Source: Ovoidimarina sp039190895 (GTDB taxonomy: Bacteria; Pseudomonadota; Alphaproteobacteria; Rhodobacterales; Rhodobacteraceae). From it: 41,303 bases of DNA. A program made the translations under genes and the position numbers. Numbering within the stretch: position 1 is the first letter of the stretch; each line of letters starts with the position of its first letter. This document shows positions 1 through 7,656 of the stretch, piece by piece. Location of the stretch: contig JBCCXY010000013.1 of assembly GCA_039190895.1 (NCBI GenBank), positions 1 through 41,303 on the forward strand, written 5' to 3'. The notes under the pieces are model-generated. The model worked only from the letters and a program-made list of their open reading frames with translations, did not search any database and was not told the DNA's origin.

Positions 1-143
1 GGCCGCCGCGCCATCGACGGGTCCTCCCCAGGCCCGGCGATACGTCAACACCAGCGCGTCGATCAGAACAACGGCGGTACGGTGCCATTAACCGCGTCGA
101 ACACGTGTCGGGATCGCCGGTCCAGGGCCCATCGACGGCGCGG
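1..143. repeat. Palindromic interspersed repeat, copy 1 (cut by window edge)
   Basis: This is the first of three copies in the window. The left arm (from CCGCGCCATCGACGGG, near 6) and the right arm (to CATCGACGGCGCGG, ending 143) are imperfect inverted complements of about 31 nt. The middle is variable, with a conserved GCGCGTC block and a GCGGTAC...AACCGCG block that could form a small inner hairpin. Compared with copies 2 and 3, the left end lacks about 25 nt of homologous sequence because the window starts here. The right end stops about 22 nt beyond the stop of the minus-strand membrane-protein gene. It encodes nothing convincing. It is probably a REP/MITE-like hairpin element or a transcribed structured RNA. 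Confidence 0.8.
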
Positions 144-165
144 CTCGCGCAAGGTCGGTACGTAC

Positions 166-573
166 TCAGGGCTCTGGACAAAGCGGTGTAATGTTGAAGC
201 TCGTGATCTTGCCGTCCAACAGCTCCAGATCCACCCGGCTTGTGCAATCGCTCACCGTCGTAGCCGTGCCGCGCAGGGTCGTCTCAGAGTTCACCGACTC
301 GATGCTCGAAAAACTGACACTTTCATAGGCCTCGGACCCGGCCATCATCTCCGCAAGCTCTTCATTCGTCAAAGTCTGCGCAAGGGACGGATGCATTGCC
401 CCCCGCGCCTTCTCGAATTCGCCGGAAGACAGATCGATCACAAACGCTTTCCCGGTCTCGCGCGTCTCGGACGTCAGCGCCATGACACCCCAGACGATCC
501 CACCGATCACGACGACCGCCGCAAGAACTGCGCCGATGATGATCAGGATCGATATGCGCGTGTTCTTGTCCAT
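166..573 (-). CDS. Small membrane-anchored protein of unknown function, with periplasmic domain
   Basis: A 135-residue protein. A hydrophobic helix at about residues 8-33 follows the short charged start MDKNTR, so it is probably an N-in anchor with the rest in the periplasm. The C-terminal ~100 residues carry two cysteines (about 110 and 132) that could form a disulphide. The alternating helix and strand pattern recalls the NTF2-like DUF3887/DUF4864 families, but this is an impression only. The start at 573 was chosen because the helix then sits at the N-terminus; the same frame stays open far upstream across msrA, which is a shadow. No clear Shine-Dalgarno is visible. The gene is divergent from msrA and its stop lies just beyond repeat copy 1. 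Confidence 0.65.
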   Translation of the reverse strand: MDKNTRISILIIIGAVLAAVVVIGGIVWGVMALTSETRETGKAFVIDLSSGEFEKARGAMHPSLAQTLTNEELAEMMAGSEAYESVSFSSIESVNSETTLRGTATTVSDCTSRVDLELLDGKITSFNITPLCPEP

Positions 574-666
574 GCGCGCACCGTCGCATGCACCCGGCGC
601 GACCACAACAGCGCTTGAAAACCGGCCGATCTCTTTCGACATTAGGAGCAACGCAAAGGAGGACGC

Positions 667-1317
667 ATGTTTTTGTTCGGCTCGAAGAAATCCGAAATGA
701 TCACCCCCGACGCTGCCCTGCCGGGGCGCCCCACGCCGATCCCCACGGCGGCAGAGCACTTTGTCAACGGCGCTGCTCTCACGCTCGACGTGCCCGAGGG
801 GCAAGAGCAGGCGATGTTCGGGATGGGCTGCTTCTGGGGAGTAGAGCGGATGTTCTGGAAGGTCCCCGGTGTCACGAACACTATGGTCGGCTACGCGGGC
901 GGCTTCACCCCGAACGCGACATATCAAGAGGTCTGCAGCGGCCAGACCGGTCATAACGAGGTGGTCCGTGTGGTATATGATCCGGCGCAGGTGAGTTATG
1001 AGGACCTGCTCAAGGTCTTCTGGGAAGGACACGATCCAACGCAGGGGATGCGGCAGGGCAATGACCGGGGCACGCAGTATCGCTCCGGCATCTACACCTA
1101 TTCCGACGCGCAGGCCGCCACGGCTGAGGCCTCGCGGAAAGAGTTCCAGTCCCGCCTGTCGCAAGCCGGGTACGGGAAGATCACGACCGAGATCGTGGAC
1201 GCGCCGGAGTTCTATTTCGCCGAGGACTACCACCAGCAGTACCTCGCCAAGAACCCGGGTGGCTACTGCGGCCTTGGAGGCACCGGCGTGACCTGCCCGA
1301 TCGGCACCGCCGCCTGA
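667..1317 (+). CDS. msrA: Peptide methionine (S)-S-oxide reductase MsrA
   Basis: A 216-residue MsrA. It reduces methionine-S-sulfoxide in proteins and free methionine, using thioredoxin as final donor. The catalytic motif GCFWG holds Cys55, followed by the family blocks GYAGG, GHNEVVRVVYDP and YRSGIY. The C-terminal segment has a second cysteine in GGYCGLGG, a likely resolving residue. Length fits the family, with a ~45-residue N-terminal extension typical of the longer MsrA forms. A strong AAAGGAGG lies 5-12 nt before ATG 667. A P-loop protein gene starts 6 nt after the stop and prmA follows, so all three are probably co-transcribed. Cytoplasmic. Confidence 0.97.
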   Translation: MFLFGSKKSEMITPDAALPGRPTPIPTAAEHFVNGAALTLDVPEGQEQAMFGMGCFWGVERMFWKVPGVTNTMVGYAGGFTPNATYQEVCSGQTGHNEVVRVVYDPAQVSYEDLLKVFWEGHDPTQGMRQGNDRGTQYRSGIYTYSDAQAATAEASRKEFQSRLSQAGYGKITTEIVDAPEFYFAEDYHQQYLAKNPGGYCGLGGTGVTCPIGTAA

Positions 1318-1322
1318 CACGA

Positions 1323-1880
1323 GTGGAACGGCGAATCCACATTACCGGGGCCAGCGGGTCCGGGGTTTCGACCCTTGCGCGAGAGCTGGCGACCCGGCTC
1401 TCAACGCAGGCGTTCGACACCGACGACTTCTACTGGCTGCCTACCGATCCGCCGTTTCAGGAAAAGCGCCCGATCCTGGACCGGCTGCGCCTGATGGACG
1501 CGGTGTTCATGCCCCGCCGCGACTGGATCGTCGCCGGGTCGCTGCATTCTTGGGGCGCCCCGGTGATGGATCGTGTGACGCACGTCATCTTCCTGACGCT
1601 CGATAGCGCCCAACGCGTGGCCCGCCTCCGCGCGCGGGAGCGTCAGCGTCTGGGTGACCGCATCCGTCCGGGCGGTGACCTGGCGCACGAGTTCCGGGGC
1701 TTCCTCGACTGGGCCGCCAGCTATGACGACCCCGACGGTCCGGGCCGCAGCCGGGTGTCGCACGAGGCGTGGCTCGCGACGCTCCACCAGCCGGTGATCC
1801 GGCTCACGTCAGACCGCGCGCCCGCAATGCTCGCCGATGCAGCCATTGCCGCGCTTGACGCCGCCGACCGGGGCGACTAG
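1323..1880 (+). CDS. P-loop NTPase, adenylate-kinase-like, with atypical Walker A
   Basis: A 185-residue protein starting with GTG 6 nt after the msrA stop. The N-terminal loop reads GASGSGVSTLA (residues 9-19), a Walker A shape in which the usual lysine before Ser/Thr is valine. An RARERQRLGDR region near residues 100-110 resembles the arginine-rich lid of small-molecule kinases. The fold is probably that of the AAA_17/adenylate-kinase-like family, whose substrate is generally unknown. Loss of the lysine may be a family feature rather than decay, since the rest looks intact. prmA starts 10 nt downstream. Function unassigned. Confidence 0.8.
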   Translation: MERRIHITGASGSGVSTLARELATRLSTQAFDTDDFYWLPTDPPFQEKRPILDRLRLMDAVFMPRRDWIVAGSLHSWGAPVMDRVTHVIFLTLDSAQRVARLRARERQRLGDRIRPGGDLAHEFRGFLDWAASYDDPDGPGRSRVSHEAWLATLHQPVIRLTSDRAPAMLADAAIAALDAADRGD

Positions 1881-1889
1881 CGGGCGCGC

Positions 1890-2762
1890 ATGCCCGTCTA
1901 CACCGCTCTCACCACCCTTCCCGGAAAAGCCCCTGCCGAGGCACTTGGCGCCGCGCTTGAGAACATGGACCTGTCGCCCTCCGGCGTCGGCGTGTTCGAG
2001 ATCGAGGACGGCTCTGGCCTGTGGGAAGTCGGCGGATACTTCGAAGCCCAACCCGACCCGGCCCAACTCGCCATCCTCGCAGCCGCCTTCGGCGCCGCCG
2101 ATTTCGCAGTATCGGAGCTTCCCGAAACCGACTGGGTGGCCAAAGTCCGGCGAGAGCTGTCCCCGGTCGAAGCCGGGCGCTTCTTCGTCTACGGCAGCCA
2201 CGACGCCGACAAGGTGCCCTCGGGGCGCATCGCCCTGTTGATCGAAGCCGCCATGGCGTTCGGCACCGGACACCATGGCACGACGCTGGGCTGCCTGCAG
2301 GCGCTCGACGCCCTCGCGGACACCGGCTTCACGCCCAAACGCGTCGCCGACATCGGCTGCGGCACAGCCGTCCTCGCGATGGCCGCCAAGCGGGTGTGGC
2401 CCCAGGCCGAGGTCGTCGCCTCCGACATCGACACCGTGGCGGTGGATGTCGCCGAAGCCAACCTTGCCGCTAATGGCATGGCGGGCGCCGTCCACTGCGT
2501 CGAGGCGGCGGGCTTCGATCACCCCGCGCTGGCGGGCCCATTCGACCTGATCTTCGCGAATATCCTGAAGGGCCCGTTGCTGGATCTGGCCGCGCCGATG
2601 GCGCTCGCCACAGCCCCTGAAGGCCAGGTGATTCTCTCCGGTTTACTTAACGAGCAGGCAGCCGAGACGTTGGCGGTTTATTCCGCCTCCGGGTTCAATC
2701 AGGTGACCCAACGTCAGATTGTCGACTGGACGACCCTCCAACTGCGCCGAAGTGTGAGCTGA
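1890..2762 (+). CDS. prmA: Ribosomal protein L11 methyltransferase PrmA
   Basis: A 290-residue class I SAM-dependent methyltransferase that trimethylates ribosomal protein L11. The N-terminal ~100 residues form the substrate-recognition domain. The catalytic domain begins near AFGTGHHGTT, contains the SAM-binding loop ADIGCGTAVLA (near 155), the acidic ASDID motif and the NILKGPL motif (near 225) that corresponds to the NxxxxP signature of PrmA. Length matches the family. It is the third gene of the msrA run, with a 9-nt gap from the preceding stop. No terminator is clear after it; the next gene is 116 nt away. Confidence 0.95.
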   Translation: MPVYTALTTLPGKAPAEALGAALENMDLSPSGVGVFEIEDGSGLWEVGGYFEAQPDPAQLAILAAAFGAADFAVSELPETDWVAKVRRELSPVEAGRFFVYGSHDADKVPSGRIALLIEAAMAFGTGHHGTTLGCLQALDALADTGFTPKRVADIGCGTAVLAMAAKRVWPQAEVVASDIDTVAVDVAEANLAANGMAGAVHCVEAAGFDHPALAGPFDLIFANILKGPLLDLAAPMALATAPEGQVILSGLLNEQAAETLAVYSASGFNQVTQRQIVDWTTLQLRRSVS

Positions 2763-2878
2763 GCCTCGCGTTTTTCGCCTTCTGTGGCAGGCTCACCCAA
2801 ATTTGGTCAGATTCTCGACCGAAGCTTTACGGGTCAGACCGCCGGGACGGTGTGGCGTTAACGATGAAGGGGATCACT

Positions 2879-3226
2879 ATGCCCGACGCAAACATGCAGA
2901 ACTTCGACCAGCGGCTGGATCGCATCCTCCGCAAGCAATCCCGGATTGCAAAGGGCTACAAGCCCAAGATGACCAAGGACGGGCTGATCATTGCTCAGCC
3001 CCGCAGCCGCTTTCGGTTTCCGTGGCGCGCACTCCTGTTCATTCTGATCGTCGGGTTTGCCGCGAAGGTGGCCTTCTTGACCGCGCTTGGAGCCGAGGCT
3101 TACGACAGCCAGGTGGCTTCCCTGATCTCCGGTCTGCCCGGAGAGCAATACGCCGCCTGGGTGCTGAAAGCCGATCCCTGGACCGTCGCAGCTTCGGAGC
3201 AGCTCGCGGCGCTTCGTGAGAACTGA
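2879..3226 (+). CDS. Conserved-looking single-pass membrane protein, unknown function
   Basis: A 115-residue protein not assigned to a named family. The first ~48 residues are charged and polar (MPDANMQNFDQRLDRIL...), with a basic stretch RSRFRFPWR just before one hydrophobic segment at about 50-68 (ALLFILIVGFAAKVAFL). The C-terminal ~45 residues are soluble. The positive-inside rule predicts a cytoplasmic N-terminus and a periplasmic C-terminus. The start at 2879 was chosen because AAGGGG lies 7-12 nt upstream; two in-frame upstream starts lack a ribosome site. It stands alone between prmA and a GC-rich hairpin. Confidence 0.7.
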   Translation: MPDANMQNFDQRLDRILRKQSRIAKGYKPKMTKDGLIIAQPRSRFRFPWRALLFILIVGFAAKVAFLTALGAEAYDSQVASLISGLPGEQYAAWVLKADPWTVAASEQLAALREN

Positions 3227-3276
3227 CTACGCTCAGACCGGGACTTCCTCACACCCGGGTACAGACCCACAGACCT

Positions 3277-3301
3277 GACCGCGGCGCCCAGCGCCGCGGT
3301 C
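3277..3301. terminator. Strong GC hairpin after the 2879-3226 gene
   Basis: A perfect 11-bp stem, GACCGCGGCGC / GCGCCGCGGTC, with a 3-nt loop CCA. It is followed only by AACGTTTAAG, so there is no good U-tract. It separates the small membrane-protein gene from ruvC and is probably a transcription stop or mRNA 3' end. The remaining ~170 nt before ruvC shows no gene. Confidence 0.55.
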
Positions 3302-3475
3302 AACGTTTAAGAAGACCCGCGCCACCACCGTAGACCGGGCTTCAGCTCGGCGCCCACGCCGCCGATCCACCGATTCACCCCGGCACACATCGCCGTCATC
3401 GCCACCTCCTAGGTTTCCGATGTTCATGATCTGTGCTATCCCGCTTCGCAAAACAGAAAGCGAGCAGGGTCAGGC

Positions 3476-3964
3476 ATGCGTGTGTTGGGGATCGACCCCG
3501 GCCTTCGGGCCTTGGGATGGGGCGTTATCGAAAGCGATGGCGTACGCCTGTCCCACATTGCCAACGGCATCATCAAATCCGGCGAGGGCGCCCTCGCAAC
3601 GCGCCTTCTGGCGCTTCACCGCGCCCTCAGCGCCGTGGTGGCTACCCATGCCCCCGACGTTGCCGCTGTCGAGCAAACCTTCGTCAACCGCGACGGCGCT
3701 GCGACCCTGAAGCTGGGACAGGCACGCGGGATCGCCATGCTCGTCCCCGCCGCAGCCGGGCTGGAGGTTGGCGAATACGCGCCCAACGCCGTCAAAAAGA
3801 CCGTCGTCGGCGTCGGCCATGCCGACAAGGCGCAGGTGGCGTACATGGTCGGCATGCAACTGCCCGGCGTCCAGATCGAAGGCCCCGACGCCGCCGACGC
3901 GCTCGCCATCGCTATCTGCCACGCCGTCCACCTCGGCGCCCCGCAGAAAAAGGCCCTCGCATGA
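3476..3964 (+). CDS. ruvC: Holliday junction resolvase RuvC
   Basis: A 162-residue endonuclease that cuts Holliday junctions delivered by RuvAB. The catalytic acidic set sits at the positions known from E. coli: Asp7 (VLGIDPG), Glu66 (AVEQTF), Asp138 and Asp141 (GPDAADALA). The basic NAVKKTVVGVGHADK loop is also present. GCAGGG lies shortly before the ATG. The stop overlaps the ruvA start as ATGA, so the two are translationally coupled. Cytoplasmic, with repair and recombination role. Confidence 0.97.
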   Translation: MRVLGIDPGLRALGWGVIESDGVRLSHIANGIIKSGEGALATRLLALHRALSAVVATHAPDVAAVEQTFVNRDGAATLKLGQARGIAMLVPAAAGLEVGEYAPNAVKKTVVGVGHADKAQVAYMVGMQLPGVQIEGPDAADALAIAICHAVHLGAPQKKALA

Positions 3965-4623
3965 TCGGGCGGCTTGCCGGAACCGTCGTCCACCGGGGCG
4001 CCGACCACGTGATCCTCGACGTTCGCGGCGTCGGCTACCTTGTCCATGTCTCGGACCGCACGCTCGCGACGCTCCCGGGTATCGGCGAGGCCGCCGTTCT
4101 GCACACCGACCTACTCGTGCGCGAAGACCTGCTGCAACTGTTCGGCTTCACCTCGATGGCCGAGAAGGAATGGCACCGCCTCCTCATGACCGTCCAAGGC
4201 ATCGGCGCCAAAGCCTCCATGGCCATCCTCGGCACCTTGGGTGCCGACGGCGTCAGCCGGGCCATCGCTCTCGGGGACGCCGTTGCCATCAAAACCGCTC
4301 CCGGCGTCGGACCCAAAATCGCCCAACGCGCAGTGAACGAACTGAAGGACAAGGCCCACGCCGTCATGGCCCTGACCGAACCCGCCTCGGTGGTGACCAC
4401 AGTCGCACCCGAAGACCCTGTCGTTTTAGCAGCCCCGAAGCCCACGCCCGCTGCACCGTCCTCAAACGCCGCCCAGGCCGAGGCCCTCTCCGCCCTCTCC
4501 AACCTCGGCTACGCCCCGGGAGAAGCCGCTGCCGCCGTCGCCGAAGCCGCCGGAGAAGACCCCACCGCCGACACGGCAACGGTCATCCGCGCCGCCCTCC
4601 AACGCCTCGCACCAAAGGGGTAG
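3961..4623 (+). CDS. ruvA: Holliday junction branch migration protein RuvA
   Basis: A 220-residue junction-binding subunit. Residues 1-65 form the OB-fold (MIGRLAGTV...VGYLVHVS). Two helix-hairpin-helix motifs follow near LLMTVQGIGAKASMAIL and IKTAPGVGPKIAQRAV, and they grip junction DNA. A proline/alanine-rich linker (about 145-170) leads to the C-terminal domain III, whose LSALSNLGYAPGEA helix contacts RuvB. The ATG at 3961 overlaps the ruvC stop; the open frame extends upstream to 3433 but that part is a ruvC shadow. ruvB does not follow directly: repeat copy 2 fills most of the gap. Confidence 0.97.
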   Translation: MIGRLAGTVVHRGADHVILDVRGVGYLVHVSDRTLATLPGIGEAAVLHTDLLVREDLLQLFGFTSMAEKEWHRLLMTVQGIGAKASMAILGTLGADGVSRAIALGDAVAIKTAPGVGPKIAQRAVNELKDKAHAVMALTEPASVVTTVAPEDPVVLAAPKPTPAAPSSNAAQAEALSALSNLGYAPGEAAAAVAEAAGEDPTADTATVIRAALQRLAPKG

Positions 4624-4643
4624 GGGATGCACTGTCTGAACCA

Positions 4644-4812
4644 TTTCCCAGCGCGGAATCAAGGCCGCAGGCCGCCGCGCCATCGACGGACCTTCCCCAG
4701 GCCCGGCGATAAGTCACCAACAGCGCGTCAATATGAACGAGGGCGGGACAGCGCCTTTAAGTACGCAGATCACCTGTCGGATCGCCGGTCCAGGGCCCAT
4801 CGATGGCACGCC
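4644..4812. repeat. Palindromic interspersed repeat, copy 2, inside the ruv operon
   Basis: The second copy of the family, in the ~210-nt gap between ruvA and ruvB. It starts with an upstream block (TTCCCAGCGCGGAATCAAGG) shared with copy 3. The left arm runs from CCGCGCCATCGACGG and the right arm is ATCGCCGG...CCCATCGATGGCACG. The arms can pair over about 30 nt with a few mismatches, while the middle is the most diverged of the three copies. It ends about 20 nt before the chosen ruvB start, so it would be transcribed as a large hairpin in the ruvCAB message. Same relative orientation as copies 1 and 3. Confidence 0.85.
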
Positions 4813-4832
4813 TCAGTGCACCGCTCTCACCC

Positions 4833-5858
4833 ATGACCGAACCCGATCCAACCCTGCGCCCCGACAAGCGCCCCGAGGACACCGACCGCGCCATGCGCCC
4901 GCAGGCGCTGGATGAGTTTGTCGGTCAGACCGAAGCCCGCGCCAACCTCCGCGTCTTCGTCGAAAGCGCCCGGCAACGGGGCGAGGCGATGGACCACGTC
5001 CTGTTCCACGGCCCCCCCGGCCTCGGCAAAACCACCCTCGCGGGGATCATGGCGCGCGAGTTGGGCGTGGGCTTCCGCATGACATCCGGTCCCGTCCTTG
5101 CCAAAGCGGGGGACCTCGCGGCCATCCTCACCAAGCTGGAGGCGAAAGACGTCCTTTTCATCGACGAGATCCACCGCCTCAACCCGGCGGTGGAAGAGGT
5201 GCTGTACCCGGCGCTGGAGGACTTCGAGCTTGACCTCGTCATCGGCGAAGGCCCCGCCGCCCGCACCGTCCGGATCGAGCTACAGCCTTTCACCCTCGTC
5301 GGTGCCACCACCCGCCTCGGCCTGCTGACGACGCCGCTCAGAGACCGCTTCGGCATCCCGGTCCGACTGCAATTCTACACCGAGGACGAACTGTTCCAGA
5401 TCGTCTCCCGCGGCGCCCGCCTTATGGGCGTCGACGCCGACGATGCCGGCGCGCGAGAGATCGCCCGCCGCGCTCGTGGCACTCCCCGCATCGCCGGGCG
5501 CCTATTGCGCCGCGTGGTGGACTTCGCCGTGGTGGAGGCAGGCGGCAAGGTCGACCGCGACCTCGCCGACCGCGCGCTGACCCGCCTCGGCGTTGACAGC
5601 CTCGGCCTCGACGGTGCCGACCGCCGCTACATGAAATTCATCGCCGAAGCCTATCAGGGCGGCCCGGTCGGCGTAGAAACCCTCTCGGCGGCGCTGTCCG
5701 AAGCCCGAGACGCCATCGAAGAGGTGATCGAACCCTACCTCCTCCAGCAGGGCCTCATCCAGCGCACGCCACGCGGGCGGATGTTGGCGCAGCGGGCGTG
5801 GATGCACCTCGGCCTCACTCCACCCGCCGGGTCCGGGCAAGACGACTTGTTCGAATGA
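4833..5858 (+). CDS. ruvB: Holliday junction branch migration DNA helicase RuvB
   Basis: A 341-residue AAA+ motor that drives branch migration with RuvA. Walker A is GPPGLGKTT (residues 60-68) and Walker B is LFIDEIHR (Asp111-Glu112). The sensor region VGATTRLGLLTTPLRDRFG and the C-terminal winged-helix domain ending in RTPRGRMLAQRAW are typical. The start MTEPDP at 4833 is preferred. An upstream in-frame ATG at 4803 lies inside the right arm of repeat copy 2 and would add ten non-family residues. No strong Shine-Dalgarno is seen before either start. The stop overlaps the next gene as ATGA. Confidence 0.96.
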   Translation: MTEPDPTLRPDKRPEDTDRAMRPQALDEFVGQTEARANLRVFVESARQRGEAMDHVLFHGPPGLGKTTLAGIMARELGVGFRMTSGPVLAKAGDLAAILTKLEAKDVLFIDEIHRLNPAVEEVLYPALEDFELDLVIGEGPAARTVRIELQPFTLVGATTRLGLLTTPLRDRFGIPVRLQFYTEDELFQIVSRGARLMGVDADDAGAREIARRARGTPRIAGRLLRRVVDFAVVEAGGKVDRDLADRALTRLGVDSLGLDGADRRYMKFIAEAYQGGPVGVETLSAALSEARDAIEEVIEPYLLQQGLIQRTPRGRMLAQRAWMHLGLTPPAGSGQDDLFE

Positions 5859-6478
5859 CGACAGACGAGGTCGAAGCCCTGTTCACTCGATCCGACGGCT
5901 CCTACGCGTTCGCCCGTTGGGGCCGCCCGATTGCGCCGGTGGTCTTTGGCGTCGAAGAAGCGACGCTCAGCATCGTCAAGGGCGCCATCGAAGCGGTCGT
6001 CACCCTCGCTGGGCACCAGATGGCCGAGACCGACCCGGAACTTGGCGCGAACCTGATGGTTTTCTTCATGACCGACTGGGGAGAACTGCTCGAGGTTCCC
6101 CACATGGACCGCCTTGTCCCCGACCTCGCCCCGCTCGTTACACGCCTAAAAGAGGCCGACGCCAACCAATACCGCCTGTTCCGCTTCGACGAGGCCGGGG
6201 CCATCCGCGCCTGCTTTGTCTTTCTGCGCATGGACGACCAGCTTTCAGCGGTCCCAGCCGAAACCCTGGCGCTCAACCAGGTCGTCCAATCTATCTTGCT
6301 GTGGTCCGACACGGCCTTTCGGGACAAAGCGCCCCTCGCCGTTGACGGCGATGCCACCATCCTCCGCCCCGAGATCGCCAACGTCATCCGCGCGGCCTAC
6401 GACCCGACCATGCCCGCGTACGCAAACGACCCCAGCCACGCCCTTCGCTTGGCTGCACGCGTAGGGCAGGCGCACTAG
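5855..6478 (+). CDS. Hypothetical protein translationally coupled to ruvB
   Basis: A 207-residue soluble protein starting MTTDEVEALF. Its ATG overlaps the ruvB stop, so it belongs to the ruv message. Sequence features are a GRPIAPVVFGV motif near residue 23, a central GHQMAETDPELGANLMVFF segment and a LNQVVQSILLWSD helix. No signal peptide or membrane span is visible. I do not recognise a named family. Genes with this look sit beside ruvB in related alphaproteobacteria to my recollection, but the role is unknown. It ends convergently with the FMN reductase gene, overlapping by 4 nt. Confidence 0.8.
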   Translation: MTTDEVEALFTRSDGSYAFARWGRPIAPVVFGVEEATLSIVKGAIEAVVTLAGHQMAETDPELGANLMVFFMTDWGELLEVPHMDRLVPDLAPLVTRLKEADANQYRLFRFDEAGAIRACFVFLRMDDQLSAVPAETLALNQVVQSILLWSDTAFRDKAPLAVDGDATILRPEIANVIRAAYDPTMPAYANDPSHALRLAARVGQAH

Positions 6479-7122
6479 GCCACCTGCGAAGGCGCCACCC
6501 ACATCTTCCCCGGTCGCGGCGTGTCGATCTTGTAATCCGTCGCATGCTCATCGAAGAGTCCGCGCCCAAACGCATGCGCTGCCTGCATCGGATCCAGCGG
6601 ATCCCGCCGCACATCGCCGCGCGCGTTCCCATGCCCGTGCACGACCCCCACGAAGGTGGAGCTGGTGTACCGGCAGAACTCCTGCATCTGATGCACGATC
6701 CCGTGGGAGACGGTCGGAAACGTCTCTTCCGAACTCAGCACAAGACCGATCCGCTTATGCTGGATGCCCGCAACGGCCCGCTGTGACGCCGGATGCGACG
6801 CGGCGACGTAGCAAAACATCCGATCAAAGAACGCCTTCAACTGCGCCGACATCCCGTACCAGTAAATCGGCGACGAGAGGATCAGGCCATCCGCCGGCAG
6901 CACGTGATCCAGAAACAGATCGCGATACCCATCATCGATACCGCACGACCCATCCGGGCGGCGACACTGGCGGCAATCGCCCAGAAACCCGCGCAGAATT
7001 GGGTTCAGGTCCCGAAACGTCGCGTCATGGCCGGCCTTTTGCAGGCCCGCCAAAACCTGCCGCGCCAGAAGCGCCGAGTTGCCGTCCTGTCGGGGGCTGG
7101 AGCTAAGAACCAAAGCTTTCAT
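6475..7122 (-). CDS. NAD(P)H-dependent FMN reductase / flavodoxin-fold oxidoreductase
   Basis: A 215-residue flavodoxin-fold protein. The FMN phosphate loop SSSPRQDGNS lies at residues 7-16, and SPIYWYGMSAQLKAFFDR (about 86-103) is the typical isoalloxazine-contacting block of the FMN_red/Flavodoxin_2 families. A CRQCRRPDGSC cluster at about 51-61 adds three cysteines, common in the iron-sulfur flavoprotein-like branch. It is divergent from the HxlR regulator at 7212, the usual arrangement for thiol- or quinone-responsive reductases, and HxlR probably controls it. Cytoplasmic; substrate not determined. Confidence 0.85.
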   Translation of the reverse strand: MKALVLSSSPRQDGNSALLARQVLAGLQKAGHDATFRDLNPILRGFLGDCRQCRRPDGSCGIDDGYRDLFLDHVLPADGLILSSPIYWYGMSAQLKAFFDRMFCYVAASHPASQRAVAGIQHKRIGLVLSSEETFPTVSHGIVHQMQEFCRYTSSTFVGVVHGHGNARGDVRRDPLDPMQAAHAFGRGLFDEHATDYKIDTPRPGKMWVAPSQVA

Positions 7123-7144
7123 GCCGAAATCTCCTTTGATCTCG

Positions 7145-7159
7145 ACCTCTAGAAGAGGT
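7145..7159. promoter_or_regulatory. Inverted repeat ACCTCT-AGA-AGAGGT in the FMN-reductase/hxlR gap
   Basis: A perfect 6-bp inverted repeat with a 3-nt spacer, 22 nt upstream of the FMN reductase start. It also overlaps the reductase's own ribosome-site region, so it could be an operator or simply a short hairpin in the leader. Confidence 0.4.
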
Positions 7160-7173
7160 AATCACCATCAGGC

Positions 7174-7197
7174 AAGTACGCACCTTTTGGTAACTAT
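7174..7197. promoter_or_regulatory. Candidate HxlR operator
   Basis: The core ACC-TTTT-GGT (7182-7191) is flanked by AGTACGC and AACTAT, giving an imperfect dyad of about 22 bp between two divergent starts. HxlR/YodB-family regulators are known to bind dyads containing TAC/GTA and ACC/GGT elements, so autoregulation plus control of the FMN reductase is likely. Confidence 0.5.
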
Positions 7198-7211
7198 CTC
7201 AGAGGCCACGA

Positions 7212-7586
7212 ATGACGACCGTACCAAGCGTCTTCGACGCCGATTGCTCCGCCCGCCACGCGCTGGAGCTGATCGCGAGCAAATGGTCGATCCTGATCCT
7301 CTCGGCCCTGGCCGAGCAACCGATGCGCAATGGCGCCCTGTTGCGGCGCGTGGATGGGATATCGCAGAAGATGCTGACGCAGACCCTGCGCGAGCTTGAG
7401 CGAAGCGGCCTCGTCCTGCGCGAAGACCGCCATACGATCCCGCCCCACGTGACCTACCGTCTCAGCGCCGTGGGCCAGTCACTCAGCGCCGCCCTCATCA
7501 CGTTGGACCGTTGGGCCGAGCAGAACTTCCCTGAATTGGACCACGCGCGAGAGCAGTATGACCTGCGCAACGCTGAAGGTCGTTGA
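7212..7586 (+). CDS. HxlR-family winged-helix transcriptional regulator
   Basis: A 124-residue DUF24/HxlR regulator. The winged helix spans about residues 15-100: ALELIASKWSILIL, the recognition region LLRRVDGISQKMLTQTLREL, then the wing. Cys12 (DADCSARHALEL) sits where the redox-sensing cysteine of YodB/HypR-type members is found, and it is the only cysteine in the protein. The divergent FMN reductase and the operator-like dyad between them fit a thiol-based sensor of quinones or electrophiles. Its sensing role is inferred; the family call is firm. Confidence 0.92.
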   Translation: MTTVPSVFDADCSARHALELIASKWSILILSALAEQPMRNGALLRRVDGISQKMLTQTLRELERSGLVLREDRHTIPPHVTYRLSAVGQSLSAALITLDRWAEQNFPELDHAREQYDLRNAEGR

Positions 7587-7656
7587 CTGCTGCCCTCGGC
7601 CCGCACGTTAGGCAACTTCTACACTCGCGCCCAACCTGCGCGGGCAACCGACGCTT

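Noticed and set aside
166..1320. A 384-codon open frame on the minus strand across msrA
   Set aside because: Only its last 135 codons look like a protein with a membrane anchor; the rest is antisense to the certain msrA gene.
3433..4623. A single 396-codon gene covering ruvC and ruvA
   Set aside because: The first ~176 codons are low-complexity Arg/Pro sequence from a ruvC shadow frame; ruvA starts at 3961.
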